64,000 bases of DNA from Cristatella mucedo. Taxonomy: Eukaryota; Bryozoa; Phylactolaemata; Cristatellidae. The notes under the pieces were generated by a model, which saw only the letters and a list, made by a program, of their open reading frames with translations, had not been told where the DNA came from and made no database searches. A program made the position numbers and the translations under genes. This document shows positions 52,905 to 64,000 of the stretch, one piece after another; the stretch's first letter is position 1, and each line of letters starts with the position of its first letter. Location of the stretch: NCBI GenBank assembly GCA_009760855.2, contig WPIO01000022.1:611001-675000 (forward strand), given 5' to 3'.

Positions 52905-54003
52905 AACGCCCTAACTTATACTTCTGCTTTAATCCCTCCCAGCCTTCGAGCACTCCAATTCTCTCAACTCACTTGCTGCATGCATTGATGACATCCGCAC
53001 ATGGATGGCAGCATATTTTCTAAAACTAAATGACGATTAAACTAACTTACTAGTTATGGGCAAACCCAGTGTGATTCACAAATTGGAAAGGCTGACGCTC
53101 AAAATTGGCTCTGCCAGCATATCTCCAGTTGAATCAGCTCGAAATCTAGGTGTCATATTCCAAAGCAACCTCTCGTTACACGACCATAGCAGCACCACAG
53201 TCAAATCTGCCTATTTTCAGCTTCAAAACATTGCTAAAATTCGGGCTTGTTTAGATAAGGATACCACATCTAAGTTGGTTCATGCATTCGTGACATCCCG
53301 TCTCGACTTCTGCAACTCACTGCTTACTGGCCTGCCAGCATATGCGATCAAGGCGATTGCAGTTGATGCAAAACTCTGCAGCTAGGGTTGTCTGTCGTGA
53401 GCGTCGCAGTTGCCACATTACTCCACTTCTCGCCGACCTGCACTGGCTCCCAGTCAAGCAACGGATTGACTTCAAGGTTTTGTCGCTCACTTTTAGGTCA
53501 CTTCATTCTATGGCTCCAGCCTATCTCTCAGATCTACTCCCCCACCAGGCCAAGCATCGTACCACCTGCTTTTCGGAAACCAACTGTTTACCGATACCTC
53601 GTACAAACCTCGAAATCCTTTGGAGACCGTGCATTTAGTTCGCATGCTCCCAAAGCCTGGAACTCCCTCCCGACTTGCGTCAGAACATCCCCTGACTTGA
53701 CCACATTTAAAAAGAACTTAAAGCACACCTATTTAAGACAGCATTTAGCGGGTCCCTGTGATTCGTCCTTCATGTAGTTATGCGTGCTGACACTGTGCAT
53801 GCTGCAACTACCCACATTTGCATGCTGACCCTGTGCTTGTCACCCCTAACCATGTTATTCATTTTGTTTGTTTGTCAAGCATGATTTTACTCACCATTCA
53901 ATTGCATTTCCATTGGCAGCAAATATAAAGCTCCTAGAACGAGATTGAGTTCTCTGAGGGCGCTTTATCAAGTGCATTATTATTATTATTATTATTGTTA
54001 TTA
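52905..54003 (+). mobile_element. LINE family A, RT C-terminus and tail
   Basis: Open blocks VMGKPSVIHKLERLTLKIGS, RLDFCNSLLTGLPAYAIK, LADLHWLPVKQRIDFKVLSL and KAWNSLPTCVRTSPDLTTFK are followed by the 3' end and (ATT)n. It is very similar to 11985-12826 and 20080-21077. Confidence 0.92.
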
Positions 54004-54089
54004 TTCTACAGTTTTAGCTGTAAATTGAGACAGAGGGCGCTGTGCTGACACCCTGCTTCGCAGAGTGTGCACTCGATGCGTACAAGATA

Positions 54090-54860
54090 CAGTCGACCCT
54101 TGTTTATCGTGGCTAATCCGTTCCAGACTCTACCAGGATGGGTGAATTTCCGCGAAGTAGGGTTCTTTATTTATAAATCAAATATTTTCGTATTTAGAGC
54201 AGGGAAGACCTATTATGACCCTCTCAATAGGATTTTTAACATTATTAGAGCCCTCCAGACATGAAATAATACCCTTTTAGTCACCATTGCTCTCGTATTA
54301 CCAAATTTACTGGACAAAATACGAGAAAATAAGACATATTAGGCGTTACAAGCATCGTATATTGTTATTATTGTACATTTAGTTTTACGCACACAATTCT
54401 TACGGACAAACACCAAGCTATGAAAGCAGTGCGTTTGGTGATAAAGCGATTAAGATGAATAGATGTACAGCACAGCAATGAAGAGCAAGGTTACTGCTCC
54501 TCTGAATTCACGACTTCAGTAGGTGAGTCTTCAGGTGGTACAGGCCGTCGTTTAAGAGTTGCATCGTCATCTTCTTCCGCATTCCAAACATAAAGTAATT
54601 TTAATTGTAATCCAAGGGTGTATAAGTGACACAGACAAACGAGTGTGTGCTTTATCATTTTCACTATTTTTCTCAGTCGTTTAATGAATATACACGTATT
54701 TCAAAAAGCCACGATAGAATGAAGCCGCAAAAGTTGAAGCGCGAAGTAGCGATGGATGAATGTATTACTAAAGAAATGAAAAAATATTTAGCGGCGAGAC
54801 TGGTGAGACCGTCCCCAAATTTCGCATTAGAATTAAAGCTGCATTCACGACGCCTCGCCT
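54090..54860. mobile_element. Possible pogo/Tigger-like non-autonomous element
   Basis: The left end CAGTCGACCCTTGTTTATCG follows TA and matches the CAGTCGACCCTCGTT-type terminus of pogo/Tigger elements. GCGCGAAGTAGCGAT near 54740 resembles the complementary inner terminal sequence. The right terminus is missing, apparently cut by the LINE fragment beginning near 54862. Confidence 0.5.
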
Positions 54861-54861
54861 A

Positions 54862-55475
54862 GACTTCTGTAACCGGCTGTCCTTGCAGGTTTCCTGCCTG
54901 CACTAAGACCCTGACCAATACTGCCAAGCTCAGGTGCCAGGCTTCTCTGTCGCGTACTTCGCAGCTGCCTCATTACATCACTTCCCTCCGATCTTCACTG
55001 GCCCTCTATCAAGCAGTGCATGGACATCTTGGTCTGGTCACTAATTTGCAGGTCCGTTAATTCTCTGACTACTGCTAACTTACTTGAAATACTTGCTACT
55101 CCGGCTTTGCGTGGCACAGTACGCTCCTCTGACTCTTATAGTTAAGCTGCAGCTCTGACAAAACCTCAAACCCTTTGAGGACAGTGCCTTCAGTTCCTAT
55201 GTACCTAAATCCCAGGGCTCACAACCGACTGGCATCGCAACATCCACTGATTTGAGGGCATCCTCTGTCATTTAAAACAAAGATAAAGCCTAGCCTTTGC
55301 TCAAGACATTTCCTTCGTCAGTGGTCCGTGCGAAGTAGTCTTTACGTGCTTCTGATGTTGCAATTGTGCATGTTATTATGACTATGCAGGTGATATTCTT
55401 CCTTTCCAGCCTACGATCAACACTTCGAAGTATATTTAATTCACTTAAGGTGCTTTAAAATGCATGATTATTATT
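54862..55475 (+). mobile_element. Degenerate LINE A copy
   Basis: RLDFCNRLSLQVSCLH, then HFPPIFTGPLSSS-type text, NLKPFEDSAFSSYVPKSQGS, and an ending TGCATGATTATTATTATA identify the RT C-terminus and tail. Confidence 0.7.
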
Positions 55476-55479
55476 ATAT

Positions 55480-56030
55480 CCTAGCCGGCTGTTTCGGAAG
55501 CAAGCTAAGCCTTAGGGAGCCGTACAGTAGGCTGGAAAACCTAAACTCCAAAAAAAGCTCATAGTAGCTCTTCCCTCATGGGCTTTAGCAGAAAACTTGT
55601 TTGCGACTTCACGCTCTCCATCTACGCGGTCTAGAGAGAATTGAATGCATCTGCCTTAGCTAGAGGATTAACTTTTCAAATAAGAGCCCAATAGCACTGA
55701 GATAGCTGAATAAAAAGTACATTGGGCGGTCGTTGATGCTTATGCTGTCTTTTCAGGCTGCAGAAATACCCGCGTGGGTATGATCGCATGACCATATCAC
55801 GCTAATTGGTTCAATTTCCATCAGTAGAGCTACTCCACATTTCATATTTAGTTGGCGATGCAATTTTCTTAGGAGGCTTTGTGAGCTAAGTATACATTCC
55901 GTCGTCAAGTTGAGTCCCACTTACAATGCTACTTAGTTAATTCTTTAAAATAATTGCAAAATAAAATATAGAAAACGTAGATATAGTAATCAACTACTTC
56001 TGAAGCTAAATCACGGTAAAATGGTTTTTG
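55480..56030. other. Stretch without recognisable gene
   Basis: No ORF or repeat family recognised. Confidence 0.45.
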
Positions 56031-56034
56031 GAAC

Positions 56035-56243
56035 TTTCAACTGCTCTCCTAACTCTGCTATGCTTCCCACTTTCTCTTTGTTGCGTGAGACGAAGTCTGT
56101 TGGCTATCGAATGCGTACTGAAAGTCGCTTAGGCTGTGAGTGCGCTATACAAAACTCTCCTGCGTAACACCCACATGGTCTTTATGAATTTGTGGAGTTA
56201 CTGACGGAGATACATTACATTACATTAAATTACATTACATTTA
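56035..56243 (+). mobile_element. LINE family B 3' end
   Basis: It matches 1533-1735 along its length and ends in (ACATT)n. Its target may be the AT-rich flank. Confidence 0.8.
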
Positions 56244-56354
56244 TAAAGAAATACCCTGGAGCTTTTTGTAAAAGCGTGTCAAACTTTAGTTCATACACTG
56301 CCCGTGAAGCTGAAACTATTCCGAATCAATAATAATCATACCTGCTTACACTGA

Positions 56355-56640
<286 letters not shown>

Positions 56641-57335
56641 GTCCGTGTGTGTGCGTGGATGCATGTAGGTGTACTTGGGTGCTTGCGCGTGTGCGTGGGT
56701 GCACATGGGTGTGCTTGGGCCCTCCCCCCCCCCGTGGGTGACCGTGTGTGGTCATGGGTGCAGGTGTGTGTGCTTGTGTGGGGGTTGGGTGTGCGGTTGT
56801 GCGTGTATATTTGCAGGTGAAGCCGACAAGCAATCAACTGAGTTTAATGCCGATGCTTTCGAATATTGCGATGGGTACGGGAAGCAGTGCCTTACCTCAA
56901 CTTTCGGCAAGTTGAAACGATAGTTTAACGATAAGTTGGAAATTTAGAAGGATATTGAGAAAGGAATGTAGAAAGTTGGAAGGGAATATATTTAAAATAT
57001 CGCAACCTTGCGAAGACTCGCAGAGGAAGACCGTAGTAATTGTCGTCCTTTTTACGCAAGTCGGCTCCAACCTGATTTGTCAGCCCAGACACGAGTTGAG
57101 AGGCTGGGAGGCGGAGCTAGCTATTGCACGAGACGTTAGTGTATTGCCCCATCATTCATCTTCAGCCCATTTAATGTCTGCGCGTATTCAGACCAATGCG
57201 CCCACGAAATTAAACAAATCGAGAAGAAGCTTACGCAGATCAGCGACCCAGCCCGACTTTTCGCTCATTGAGTGCACGACGTTTTGGGAACGCGCTACTC
57301 CCATCGCAGGCTCAAGAGGCGGCGAATGCATTTGA

Positions 57336-57445
57336 TTTCCTAGGTCGTGGGCACGAGCCCCGTGGCGTATGCGATGCGTCTGAGTAGAGATTAAGTTCTC
57401 TTAGGGCGCTGTACAAATTAATTAAACTATTATACTATAACTTTT
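57336..57445 (+). mobile_element. SINE family D, 5' truncated
   Basis: It begins at the B box region (GTCGTGGGCACGAGCCCCG) and keeps the 3' half GCGTCTGAGTAGAGATTAAG...GGGCGCTGTACAAATTAATT. Confidence 0.78.
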
Positions 57446-57451
57446 ACCGGA

Positions 57452-57778
57452 CTACGAAGGCTCGCTCTCGAAGCTGCTCGCGTGACCAGGAAGCAATCGC
57501 ACTCCAGCACCGCTCGGAGGCTGGCCCGTTGGGCCTCGCAGAGCCAGACCTGCGGCGTGAATGTAATGCACCGCAGTGTAGCGATTGCAAAGGCTTTTCA
57601 AGAGCAAAACTGGATTTTCGCCGTCTTCGTCATAAGAATCTACCTCGAGCAGAACACGACCGCCCGGGGTAATCGTCAGCTGTCCGACCCTTAGCCTTGC
57701 AAAGCAGCGGCGGCGGCACCGCCGGATATACGCGGTTGCAGGCCTCCGCCTCGTCGTACGAGAATGATTGTGATTGCG
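57452..57778 (-). other. Open minus-strand frame without ATG, possible exon
   Basis: A frame of 108 codons opens after a stop at 57779-57781 and closes at 57452. It includes the protein-like text RVGQLTITPGGRVLLEVDSY followed by DEDGENP. It has no start codon, so it would have to be an internal exon. I do not recognise the family, and splice sites are not clear-cut. Confidence 0.22.
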
Positions 57779-57945
57779 TCACTCTCTAGCACTCTCTAGC
57801 GTCTGCCGCGGCGAGACTGGAAAACAGCGACGCATCTGCGGTAGGCCTCCGTGTAGCGGACAGCGTTCGCGGTAATTTTCCATTTGTCCTTATTACGGAG
57901 TGCTAGGGCACATCACCTTCAAGCACCTATTGTAATGTTGGCCGT

Positions 57946-58203
57946 CCCTGCGATTCGTCCTGTATGCGCTAATGCGCGTGCTGACACTGCGCACGCTGCC
58001 ACTAACCATACGTGCATGCTGACCCTGTGCATGTCAGCCCTAACCATGCTATGCTTGTTGTTTATTGAGCATGCCACCATTCGATCGCACTAACTTTGCA
58101 GCAAATGTAAAGTGCCTAGAGAGAGATTGAGTTCTCTGAGGGTGCGTTATCAAGTGCGCTACTACTACTATTTTTGTTATTATTATTATTATTATTATTA
58201 TTG
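57946..58203 (+). mobile_element. LINE family A 3' UTR and tail
   Basis: GATTCGTCCTGTATGCGCTA, the GCATGCTGACCCTGTGCATG block, GTAAAGTGCCTAGAGAGAGA and an (ATT)n tail. It contains no RT sequence. Confidence 0.88.
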
Positions 58204-58809
58204 AGATTCCGGAATCTACGAAACAGCGAACTCGCTCGCGCGTTCGCGGGCGAGCCTCTCAAAACTCGACGTCTCGTTTAGACCCTACACTTGGCCATTT
58301 AAGAGAGACTCGTTGCGCCGCAGTCGATCGAGCTCGGTTCCGGCAGCAATCTCCGGCAGCGAAGCCCGACCGCGATTTGTGGCCGCAAGAACCTGAATCG
58401 CTCTTCCCTCCTAGGCGGCGCGAAAGCTCGCGAAGCGGCTCCGGCCCTGCAGCAGTCGGAGCCTCAATCTTCCCGAATAGTCTTAGCTCGGCTCGCTGCT
58501 GCGACGCGGCGCTGACCGCCTGCAGTTTAAAGTCCTCTAAAACTGCGCGTACGCGATAACGCTACAAACGCCAAAGCGGGTTCACAAAGACGTATATTCT
58601 CGCGGGCGGCTGAAGCGCTCCGGAAGCGCAGCCGGACGCCGCCCTCCGCCGGCTTCGCTCTACCCCTGTAGGCTGCGACTCGCCCTCGTAAACCCTTGCT
58701 TGAGCCCGATAGGTTGCCTCGAAGATTTGGGAGCTACAAAGCGAAATCAGGCCCGAGCCCGAGCGCATACCGTCAAAGGAATGCTCGCTACAAAATCGCT
58801 TGAATTAGA

Positions 58810-59470
58810 CGCTATCAATACAGTTATTCTGGTTAAAGTTCGTCGTAAAAATGTTCCTACTGTTTGCAACCTAATTATCGAAAAATCATTCTTCGTATGA
58901 TTCTTGAAATTGACAGAGAACACAACTACGATAAACTCGCTTTAATTCTCTTCTACGAGGTAGATTAGTCAGTGTAAGTGTACGGTAGGGGCCGGCTTGC
59001 GACAAAGGATGAGCCTATAGGGTGTCGCCGGCTAGCGACACATCCCTCCGAAGAATTAATCAGTGAAGCTAAGAACCACGAGCACAGCATGCTCGCGAAG
59101 GCACTTGGCTCATCTTTAGTGCAATGCAAGAAAGCACCACTTTCTTGTCTTTACTGGTTAGAATTTCAAGATTTTGTACGCAATAAGATCATTTATATTA
59201 TAGTTTGGAATTAGAGGTTAATATAGTTAATCTAATTAATTAGAGGTTAATCTGCATCGGTGCCCACGGATGTCAGGTTTCAAATCCGAAGATCGAAACG
59301 CGCATCCTTGCACTGTCAAAGGAAATTGAGCAAAAAGCAAGAAGAGCCTTGCTCTGGCAGGAACAAAGTCGGCTTTTGGTTCGTTTGTCTTGTCATTTAC
59401 TTTTGCATATGAATGATTGAGTCCTTCCCGTAATCACAGATCACTGTGGGCACATTTATGTTGCGCCCTT
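58810..59470. other. Stretch without recognisable gene
   Basis: The 78-codon ORF at 58978-59214 has no recognisable motif. Confidence 0.4.
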
Positions 59471-59474
59471 TGCT

Positions 59475-59725
59475 GCGACAGGGGGCATTTACCCCCCCCC
59501 CTACAGTTTGGCAGCGACCTGGACCGCTACCTATTCCCTACACCCCTCCGAGTCACCAACGATTAAATTATGTCTTAATTCCACTCGATGATCAAACGTC
59601 AAGTTCGTGTCAAATAAAAAACTAATTTTAGCTATAATTTTTCCTAAATTGTGATTTTAGCTCCACCTACATAAAAATAATGCTGTTATTGGCACAAGGT
59701 TGAAATCCTGGCTCGACCACTGCTC
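59475..59725. mobile_element. Diverged relative of the hAT-like MITE
   Basis: Colinear similarity to 4360-4643: CCCCTACAGT, GCAGC, GTCACCAACGA, AAATTATG, TTAGCTCCACCTACATAAAA, and an end GGCTCGACCACTGC that resembles GGCTCCACCACTGG. The left terminus is not clear. Confidence 0.6.
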
Positions 59726-60004
59726 TTATGCGCGGCCTTTGATTTTCAAATTGAGTATCGTTTAACCACGATTTTGTTTGGTGACACGCTAATGCAAGTA
59801 CATAAAAGCCTTGCGATCATAATTTAAAGCTGCCGCGGCGAACACTTAAAAACCACTTCAAAATCTGCTATTGCTGAATCAAAAGTAGCTCCATTAAAAG
59901 ATGTGCGGTTCATTTGCATTATAAGAGGAGCATTCTCAGTCTGAATAGTTTAACTTGCTTTCCCTACACGTTGCTTCATGGAGACGATCACGGTAACAAA
60001 ACTA

Positions 60005-60125
60005 ATAAGTGGCTACCTAATAATGATGATAATGATAACAAAAATGCATTGCACTCTTAAGAGAACCAAATCTTTTTCTTGTTAACGTCACATATGCTGG
60101 ACAAGAAGCGTGTCAATTGGTGAAT
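60005..60125 (-). mobile_element. Diverged LINE A tail
   Basis: An AATAATGATGATAATG start, CACTCTTAAGAGAACC and TCACATATGCTGGACAAGAAG are in the order of the family A 3' end in reverse. Confidence 0.5.
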
Positions 60126-61680
60126 GGTAGGTTACATGCATATGTTGTGCGACGATGTCTCAGCGGCGGCTGTTCTAGTGGGAGTCTCACGGAGACAAAG
60201 CGGGCGCACGTTCGCAGCAAACGAGACTGCTTTATTCCTCTCAACGGGCACATATATGAGAGCTGGATCAATCGCAGCAGATGACACGAAATATAACTTA
60301 CTTTAGTGGTCCGACTCTGCACTGCTTCAATGGCTTAACTATTGGCCACAGGTGAGGCATGTGCATTAGTGTCAGGTGCTTCGCTAATTACAGCAGAAGC
60401 CAGCCGCAGGCGCAGACCACACATATTTTTAGCATGCGCAGCCTACAAAGGACAATTTATAATTCACAGGGACGCGGTGAATGAATCGAGGAACAGATTT
60501 TGGCTGTCGTCAAGTCAGAGGATCTGAAAGAGATCCTGAGTCAATCGCTATTTGAACATCCCAACCGAACTGTCTGCCCTCCCTTCACTGCTCTACTTCA
60601 AATATCCATCTTTTAAGTCTCCACCTGCTGACATCTCGTCCGAGTTCATCATCCAGTCTAATTGGACTACCAGCCCTCTCTAAAACAGCTTGCAACTGGG
60701 ATACAAATAAGCAGACGCCATCTTTGCACCTTTACTGGTAACCGTCATCTCCCCCTCTTCATCACTGACAGCCGTGGGCGCATTTAGCTAGGCTGCACTG
60801 CATCTTTGAAACCTTTGGCATTTCTTAAGTTCGGGTCACTAGCACTTCATTGGAGCCAGGCGTACGCTGTCTACTTCAGCTCCACCTAAAAATACCTAAA
60901 ACCATATCTTACAGTAAGTGTAATCTGTGGCAAAAGGAAAAAGTACTTCTTATTTTTCGCCACACCTCGTCGAAGTCGTTTCACCTTTCACAAACGGCAC
61001 TGAAACCCGTTGCAGCTGGCTATCCAAAGAGCTATTCAATGATTGCAACTCTTTGGGATATGCTGCAAATTGGAATGAGAAAAAATGTCAGGTAGAAGAG
61101 TAATCGAAGGCGACCTTTGCCCGAAAGGCCAGATGAAAATAACGGTACATCAACCGTGTGAAAATTGATTGAAGGAAATTCAGTGTGAATACTGGTTAAC
61201 GAAAGGGCACAATAATATGACGTATTTTTTGTCAAGCAAGATGCACAAGATTCTTTCCTGTTGCAACGCCCAAACTGAGCAAGGATGACGTGTCGCCGCT
61301 TTGCTAGAGTCAAGGTTAAACCACCTACTGTAAAGGTGAAACGAAAGCTCTTCATCGAGTATTTCCTATTAATGGTAATTAATCGAATGCGTCATCGATC
61401 TGTACAGACCCACGAGGACGACTTGTCCCGATTGAGCCGCATCAAAGCACATCGATGCAGTCTTTTCCAGGGTAGCCTTGACCGCGAGTGAGCGGAAGTC
61501 GCTCAAACGGTCGATTTTCCGTACAATCCGAGCGGAGCCGAGCTGAGAGCTGCTTCTTACAACGGTGCTACATTTAAACAAATCTGTGCCCGAGGTCTCA
61601 CGCAGAGGCCGTCTCGGCTAGTTACTCTCGTCTGGAGAGCGACCAGGGAGTGATACGCCTGCCGCTTAGCTCATTTGGTG
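60126..61680. other. Stretch without recognisable gene
   Basis: Several 60-107-codon ORFs exist on both strands, none with family motifs. Confidence 0.4.
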
Positions 61681-61684
61681 TAAC

Positions 61685-62075
61685 TTCCCCTCCCACCTCT
61701 GCGACACGCACAGTATACCGCTTCTCACTGGCCGTCGCCGGCTCTTCACCGAGCAGCGCATCGACTTCAAGGTCTTCGTCGACTTCCGGCTCACTGTTAT
61801 TCCCTTCATTCTCTAGAGATCCGGTTCAACCATCTAAATTGCCCCTCTGCCTCGCCATACCAAGTTCTTTTACTCTGATCGTTTAGCTGTACCTCTAAGC
61901 AGCCCCGAAGTCGTTGGAGACCGCGCCGCTAGTTCCTGAGCCCCCGTACCCTAGAACTCTCTGTCGACTGGCACGATGAAGTGCCCCGACTCGACGGTAT
62001 TCAAAGCGAAACTGCAAGCACGCGTTTTCATCAATGCATTGGCATCGTCCAAGCTCATCGTCCTCTTTTAGGTAC
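61685..62075 (+). mobile_element. GC-rich degenerate LINE A copy
   Basis: GCGCATCGACTTCAAGGTCT (VKQRIDFKV), ACCAAGTTCTTTTACTCTGA, GTCGTTGGAGACCGCGCC (FGDRA) and TGGCACGATGAAGTGCCC identify the RT C-terminal block. Base composition is higher in GC than in other copies. Confidence 0.65.
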
Positions 62076-62304
62076 TTGTGCAATCGCGAAGGTTAGCATG
62101 GTCGCTAGTGGTACTTTGCCGTGTTTCTGTAGGCATTGTCGCGATTATCGGTTTCGCTACGAGGCGCGTAAATAACATGCGAACCCAAAAGCGATCGCGA
62201 AATAAATTAATTGCTGGCGAATCTACTTCTAACAATGCTCAGAGACCACTCAACCGCGATCCCTCGAAATTTTTCCTTGCTTGTTTTAGAAAATCCTCAC
62301 TACT

Positions 62305-62742
62305 ATGGAATACGCATTTATACTACTGGTAGCTACTTCTGTGCTAGCCGTACGAGGTAACTGGGTAACGACCCCTACTCGGCCAACGGACTACGCTATC
62401 GTTGGCGCCAGATATCACCCCCAATTCTTTTACGACGTCGTAAATATCAAAATAAGCGAGGAGCCGCCTCGGATTACTTGCGCCCGAAAGGCCAATACGT
62501 CGCTCACTGAGACGGCGTTGCTCTATTATCGGAAGCCGCTGTCGCCTGGAAAGCTGCGCCGACTGACTGCGTATGAGCACTCGTGCACCGCTCTGGGCCC
62601 AGACAGCGTGTGCCTCTCGTTCACCGCTCCGTCGTACGCCAGGCTCCACTTGAACCTTTTCGGCTGCAAGTGGTATAGCAAGCAGCACCCACTCGGTGAC
62701 ATCGTTACACGCGACGCTCGGATACTCGTAGAGAGAGGCTAA
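62305..62742 (+). CDS. Hypothetical small secreted protein, 145 aa
   Basis: The ORF begins MEYAFILLVATSVLAVRG, a convincing signal peptide with likely cleavage before NWV. A 127-residue mature part follows with four cysteines (in ITCARK, EHSCTAL, SVCLSF and FGCKWY) and one NTS glycosylation site. This suggests a compact disulphide-bonded extracellular protein. I recognise no family. A strong splice donor-like site (GAG|GTAACT) lies just after the signal peptide at about 62357, so the real gene could instead splice there. A long antisense frame covers the same bases, as is common in GC-rich DNA. The upstream 15 bases give no clear promoter. Coding status is moderate. Confidence 0.42.
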   Translation: MEYAFILLVATSVLAVRGNWVTTPTRPTDYAIVGARYHPQFFYDVVNIKISEEPPRITCARKANTSLTETALLYYRKPLSPGKLRRLTAYEHSCTALGPDSVCLSFTAPSYARLHLNLFGCKWYSKQHPLGDIVTRDARILVERG

Positions 62743-63430
62743 CGAGAGTAACGCGTCCCGAGACATAGCGTAACCAATGGGCGCGATGAGCATCGCGCAA
62801 CGACACCAGCGCTCTTCACGGGCGGCGACCGGAAGTCTGCAATGAGCTGCGGCTCGTGAACGCAACGAGCGCCGCTTCTTAGTGGTGCTAAGCCTGGCAT
62901 CGAGCTGAGGAGTTCGGGTGCCACCGTCGAATTGTTACACTTTGCCACCGTTAAATTGAGCAGGGTAGATAGTGGAAGCCTTAGGAGACGGTACCCAGCG
63001 TTCAATAACTGACCTCGATTAGCCAGCCGTGCCGATAATAAAAACAAGCGTGACTAAACTAGTGTTTCTTGTAGATGATTGTGGCGCATCGCGCTTAAGC
63101 TTGTGTTTCGTTCGCACCACTGGTCAGTCTGAGCGAGGTCAAAGAGCAAGGTCAAACCAGAGCTCAGATGCGTGGCAGCGCTGCCGAACCCCTTCGAGCC
63201 ACGCCCTCGGTATCGTCCAGAACGTACGGCTCGCTCGCTCGTGCTGACATGCACAGCGTCCGCTGCAGTACACTCAAATTAAGCGAAGAACGACCGGCAA
63301 TCGGCTGCTTCAGGTTTGAATTTCGTGCGAACATTTGAGTACACAGTCGTCTTTATGTACTCACCAGATTTCTGTTACTAGATTTGCATGTACTCACCAG
63401 ATAATGTAGTCGCCATTTCGCTTGCGTTCT
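62743..63430. other. CpG-rich 3' flank without recognised gene
   Basis: Short frames on both strands, no domain seen. Confidence 0.4.
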
Positions 63431-63438
63431 CGTGCAAT

Positions 63439-63617
63439 CAGGGCGGAGCCAGCGGCCAGGGGCAATTGCCCCCCACCATAGACCGAGGGAAGTACCTGGG
63501 GCGAACTTCCCCAGGCCAAGGGTGGCAAGTTACCTTTGCCCCCTCCCCGAGTACCTTGCCCCCTAAACCGTGAACCCTTGTTCTCACAAACTGAAAATAA
63601 TCCTGGCTCCGCTCCTT
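63439..63617. mobile_element. Short hAT-like MITE, about 179 bp
   Basis: The left end CAGGGCGGAGCCAG and the right end CTGGCTCCGCTCCTT are imperfect inverted repeats. They are flanked by cgtgcaat (63431-63438) and cgtgtaat (63618-63625), an 8-bp duplication with one mismatch. Confidence 0.65.
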
Positions 63618-63625
63618 CGTGTAAT

Positions 63626-64000
63626 TAAGTTTAATCGGCTGCAGTGGAACCAGCAAATGCCGCAACCTTTTGCGGTCCACCACAAACTACCGGAAAGCAA
63701 CAGGAAAACTACAAGCTTCATTTTTGATTGCACGTAACAGTACAATCTGTAGTGTGTAGTGTACTCACAGTTTCACAGCAATGGGCTCTTGCGTTGTCGT
63801 GCAATGCACTGCAATCGACAGCAAGATTTCCGGCCAGAACTGCAATCCTTTCGAATTCATCCAAAATCCACAAAATAGATTACACGATGCACCAATTTTA
63901 ATTATTATATAAAAGCGCATGGTGTCCAGTGTGCACCCAAAGAACTTCGAGCCATTTTACATGCACGATCTCGCTATAAAACTGCAATCGCCATATATAG
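63626..64000. other. Right edge, nothing recognised
   Basis: No ORF, repeat family or splice-consistent exon seen. Confidence 0.4.

Larger units (their letters stand above)
57000..58800. promoter_or_regulatory. Second CpG-rich patch
   Basis: High CpG density at about 57030-57330, 57440-57860 and 58200-58760, interrupted by a SINE and a LINE A tail. It could be a promoter region or contain GC-rich exons. No gene recognised. Confidence 0.3.

Noticed and set aside
62344-62865. 173-codon minus-strand ORF
   Set aside because: It is antisense to the ORF with a signal peptide and has no recognisable features of its own.

Overview
This window is nuclear DNA from a multicellular animal. It is intron-rich and packed with non-LTR retrotransposon remnants, tRNA-derived SINEs and dinucleotide microsatellites. 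I see no bacterial operons, tRNA genes, rRNA genes or CRISPR arrays. Exon-intron structure, protein content and repeat types point to an invertebrate metazoan; I cannot name the lineage from sequence alone.

Main gene: about 41 kb (45991 down to 5077, minus strand) is one gene, the homologue of RB1CC1/FIP200, the large scaffold of the ULK1/Atg1 autophagy-initiation complex. By reading minus-strand splice sites, keeping intron phase consistent and comparing with what I know of vertebrate FIP200, I placed 20 coding exons encoding about 1,219 residues. In order they give the ubiquitin-like N-terminal region (exons 1-3), the helical Atg17-like region (exons 4-12), a low-complexity Ser/Pro linker (exons 13-14), a long Ala/Arg/Glu-rich coiled coil carried mostly by one GC-rich 1,046-bp exon (exon 15), smaller coiled-coil exons (16-19) and the lead-in to the C-terminal Claw domain (exon 20). 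The Claw exon(s) were not found and should lie beyond the left edge. One intron is GC-AG. One exon uses a (CT)n microsatellite as its polypyrimidine tract.

Left flank (1-5,000): a decayed R2/NeSL-type LINE with a restriction-like endonuclease domain (1080-3165) carries two nested younger repeats. It is followed by a CT/TA microsatellite and a hAT-like MITE with an 8-bp target duplication. A minus-strand LINE-A tail lies at 320-800.

Introns: LINE family A (CR1/L2-like, (ATT)n tail) is present in many 5'-truncated copies, mostly antisense to RB1CC1. LINE family B (L2-like, ACATT-rich tail) has a long minus-strand copy at 32620-35440. Two tRNA-derived SINE families (C and D) recur, and SINE D has the same 3' end as LINE A. 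A near-identical 1.1-kb segment occurs twice (7018-8158 and 18774-19905) as direct repeats flanking exons 15-18.

Right flank (46,000-64,000): LINE A copies, SINE D copies, compound microsatellites, a pogo/Tigger-like fragment, two more MITE-like copies and three GC/CpG-rich patches (about 51.0-52.8, 57.0-58.8 and 62.3-63.3 kb). The last patch contains a 145-codon ORF for a possible small secreted protein. No other gene could be recognised with confidence.
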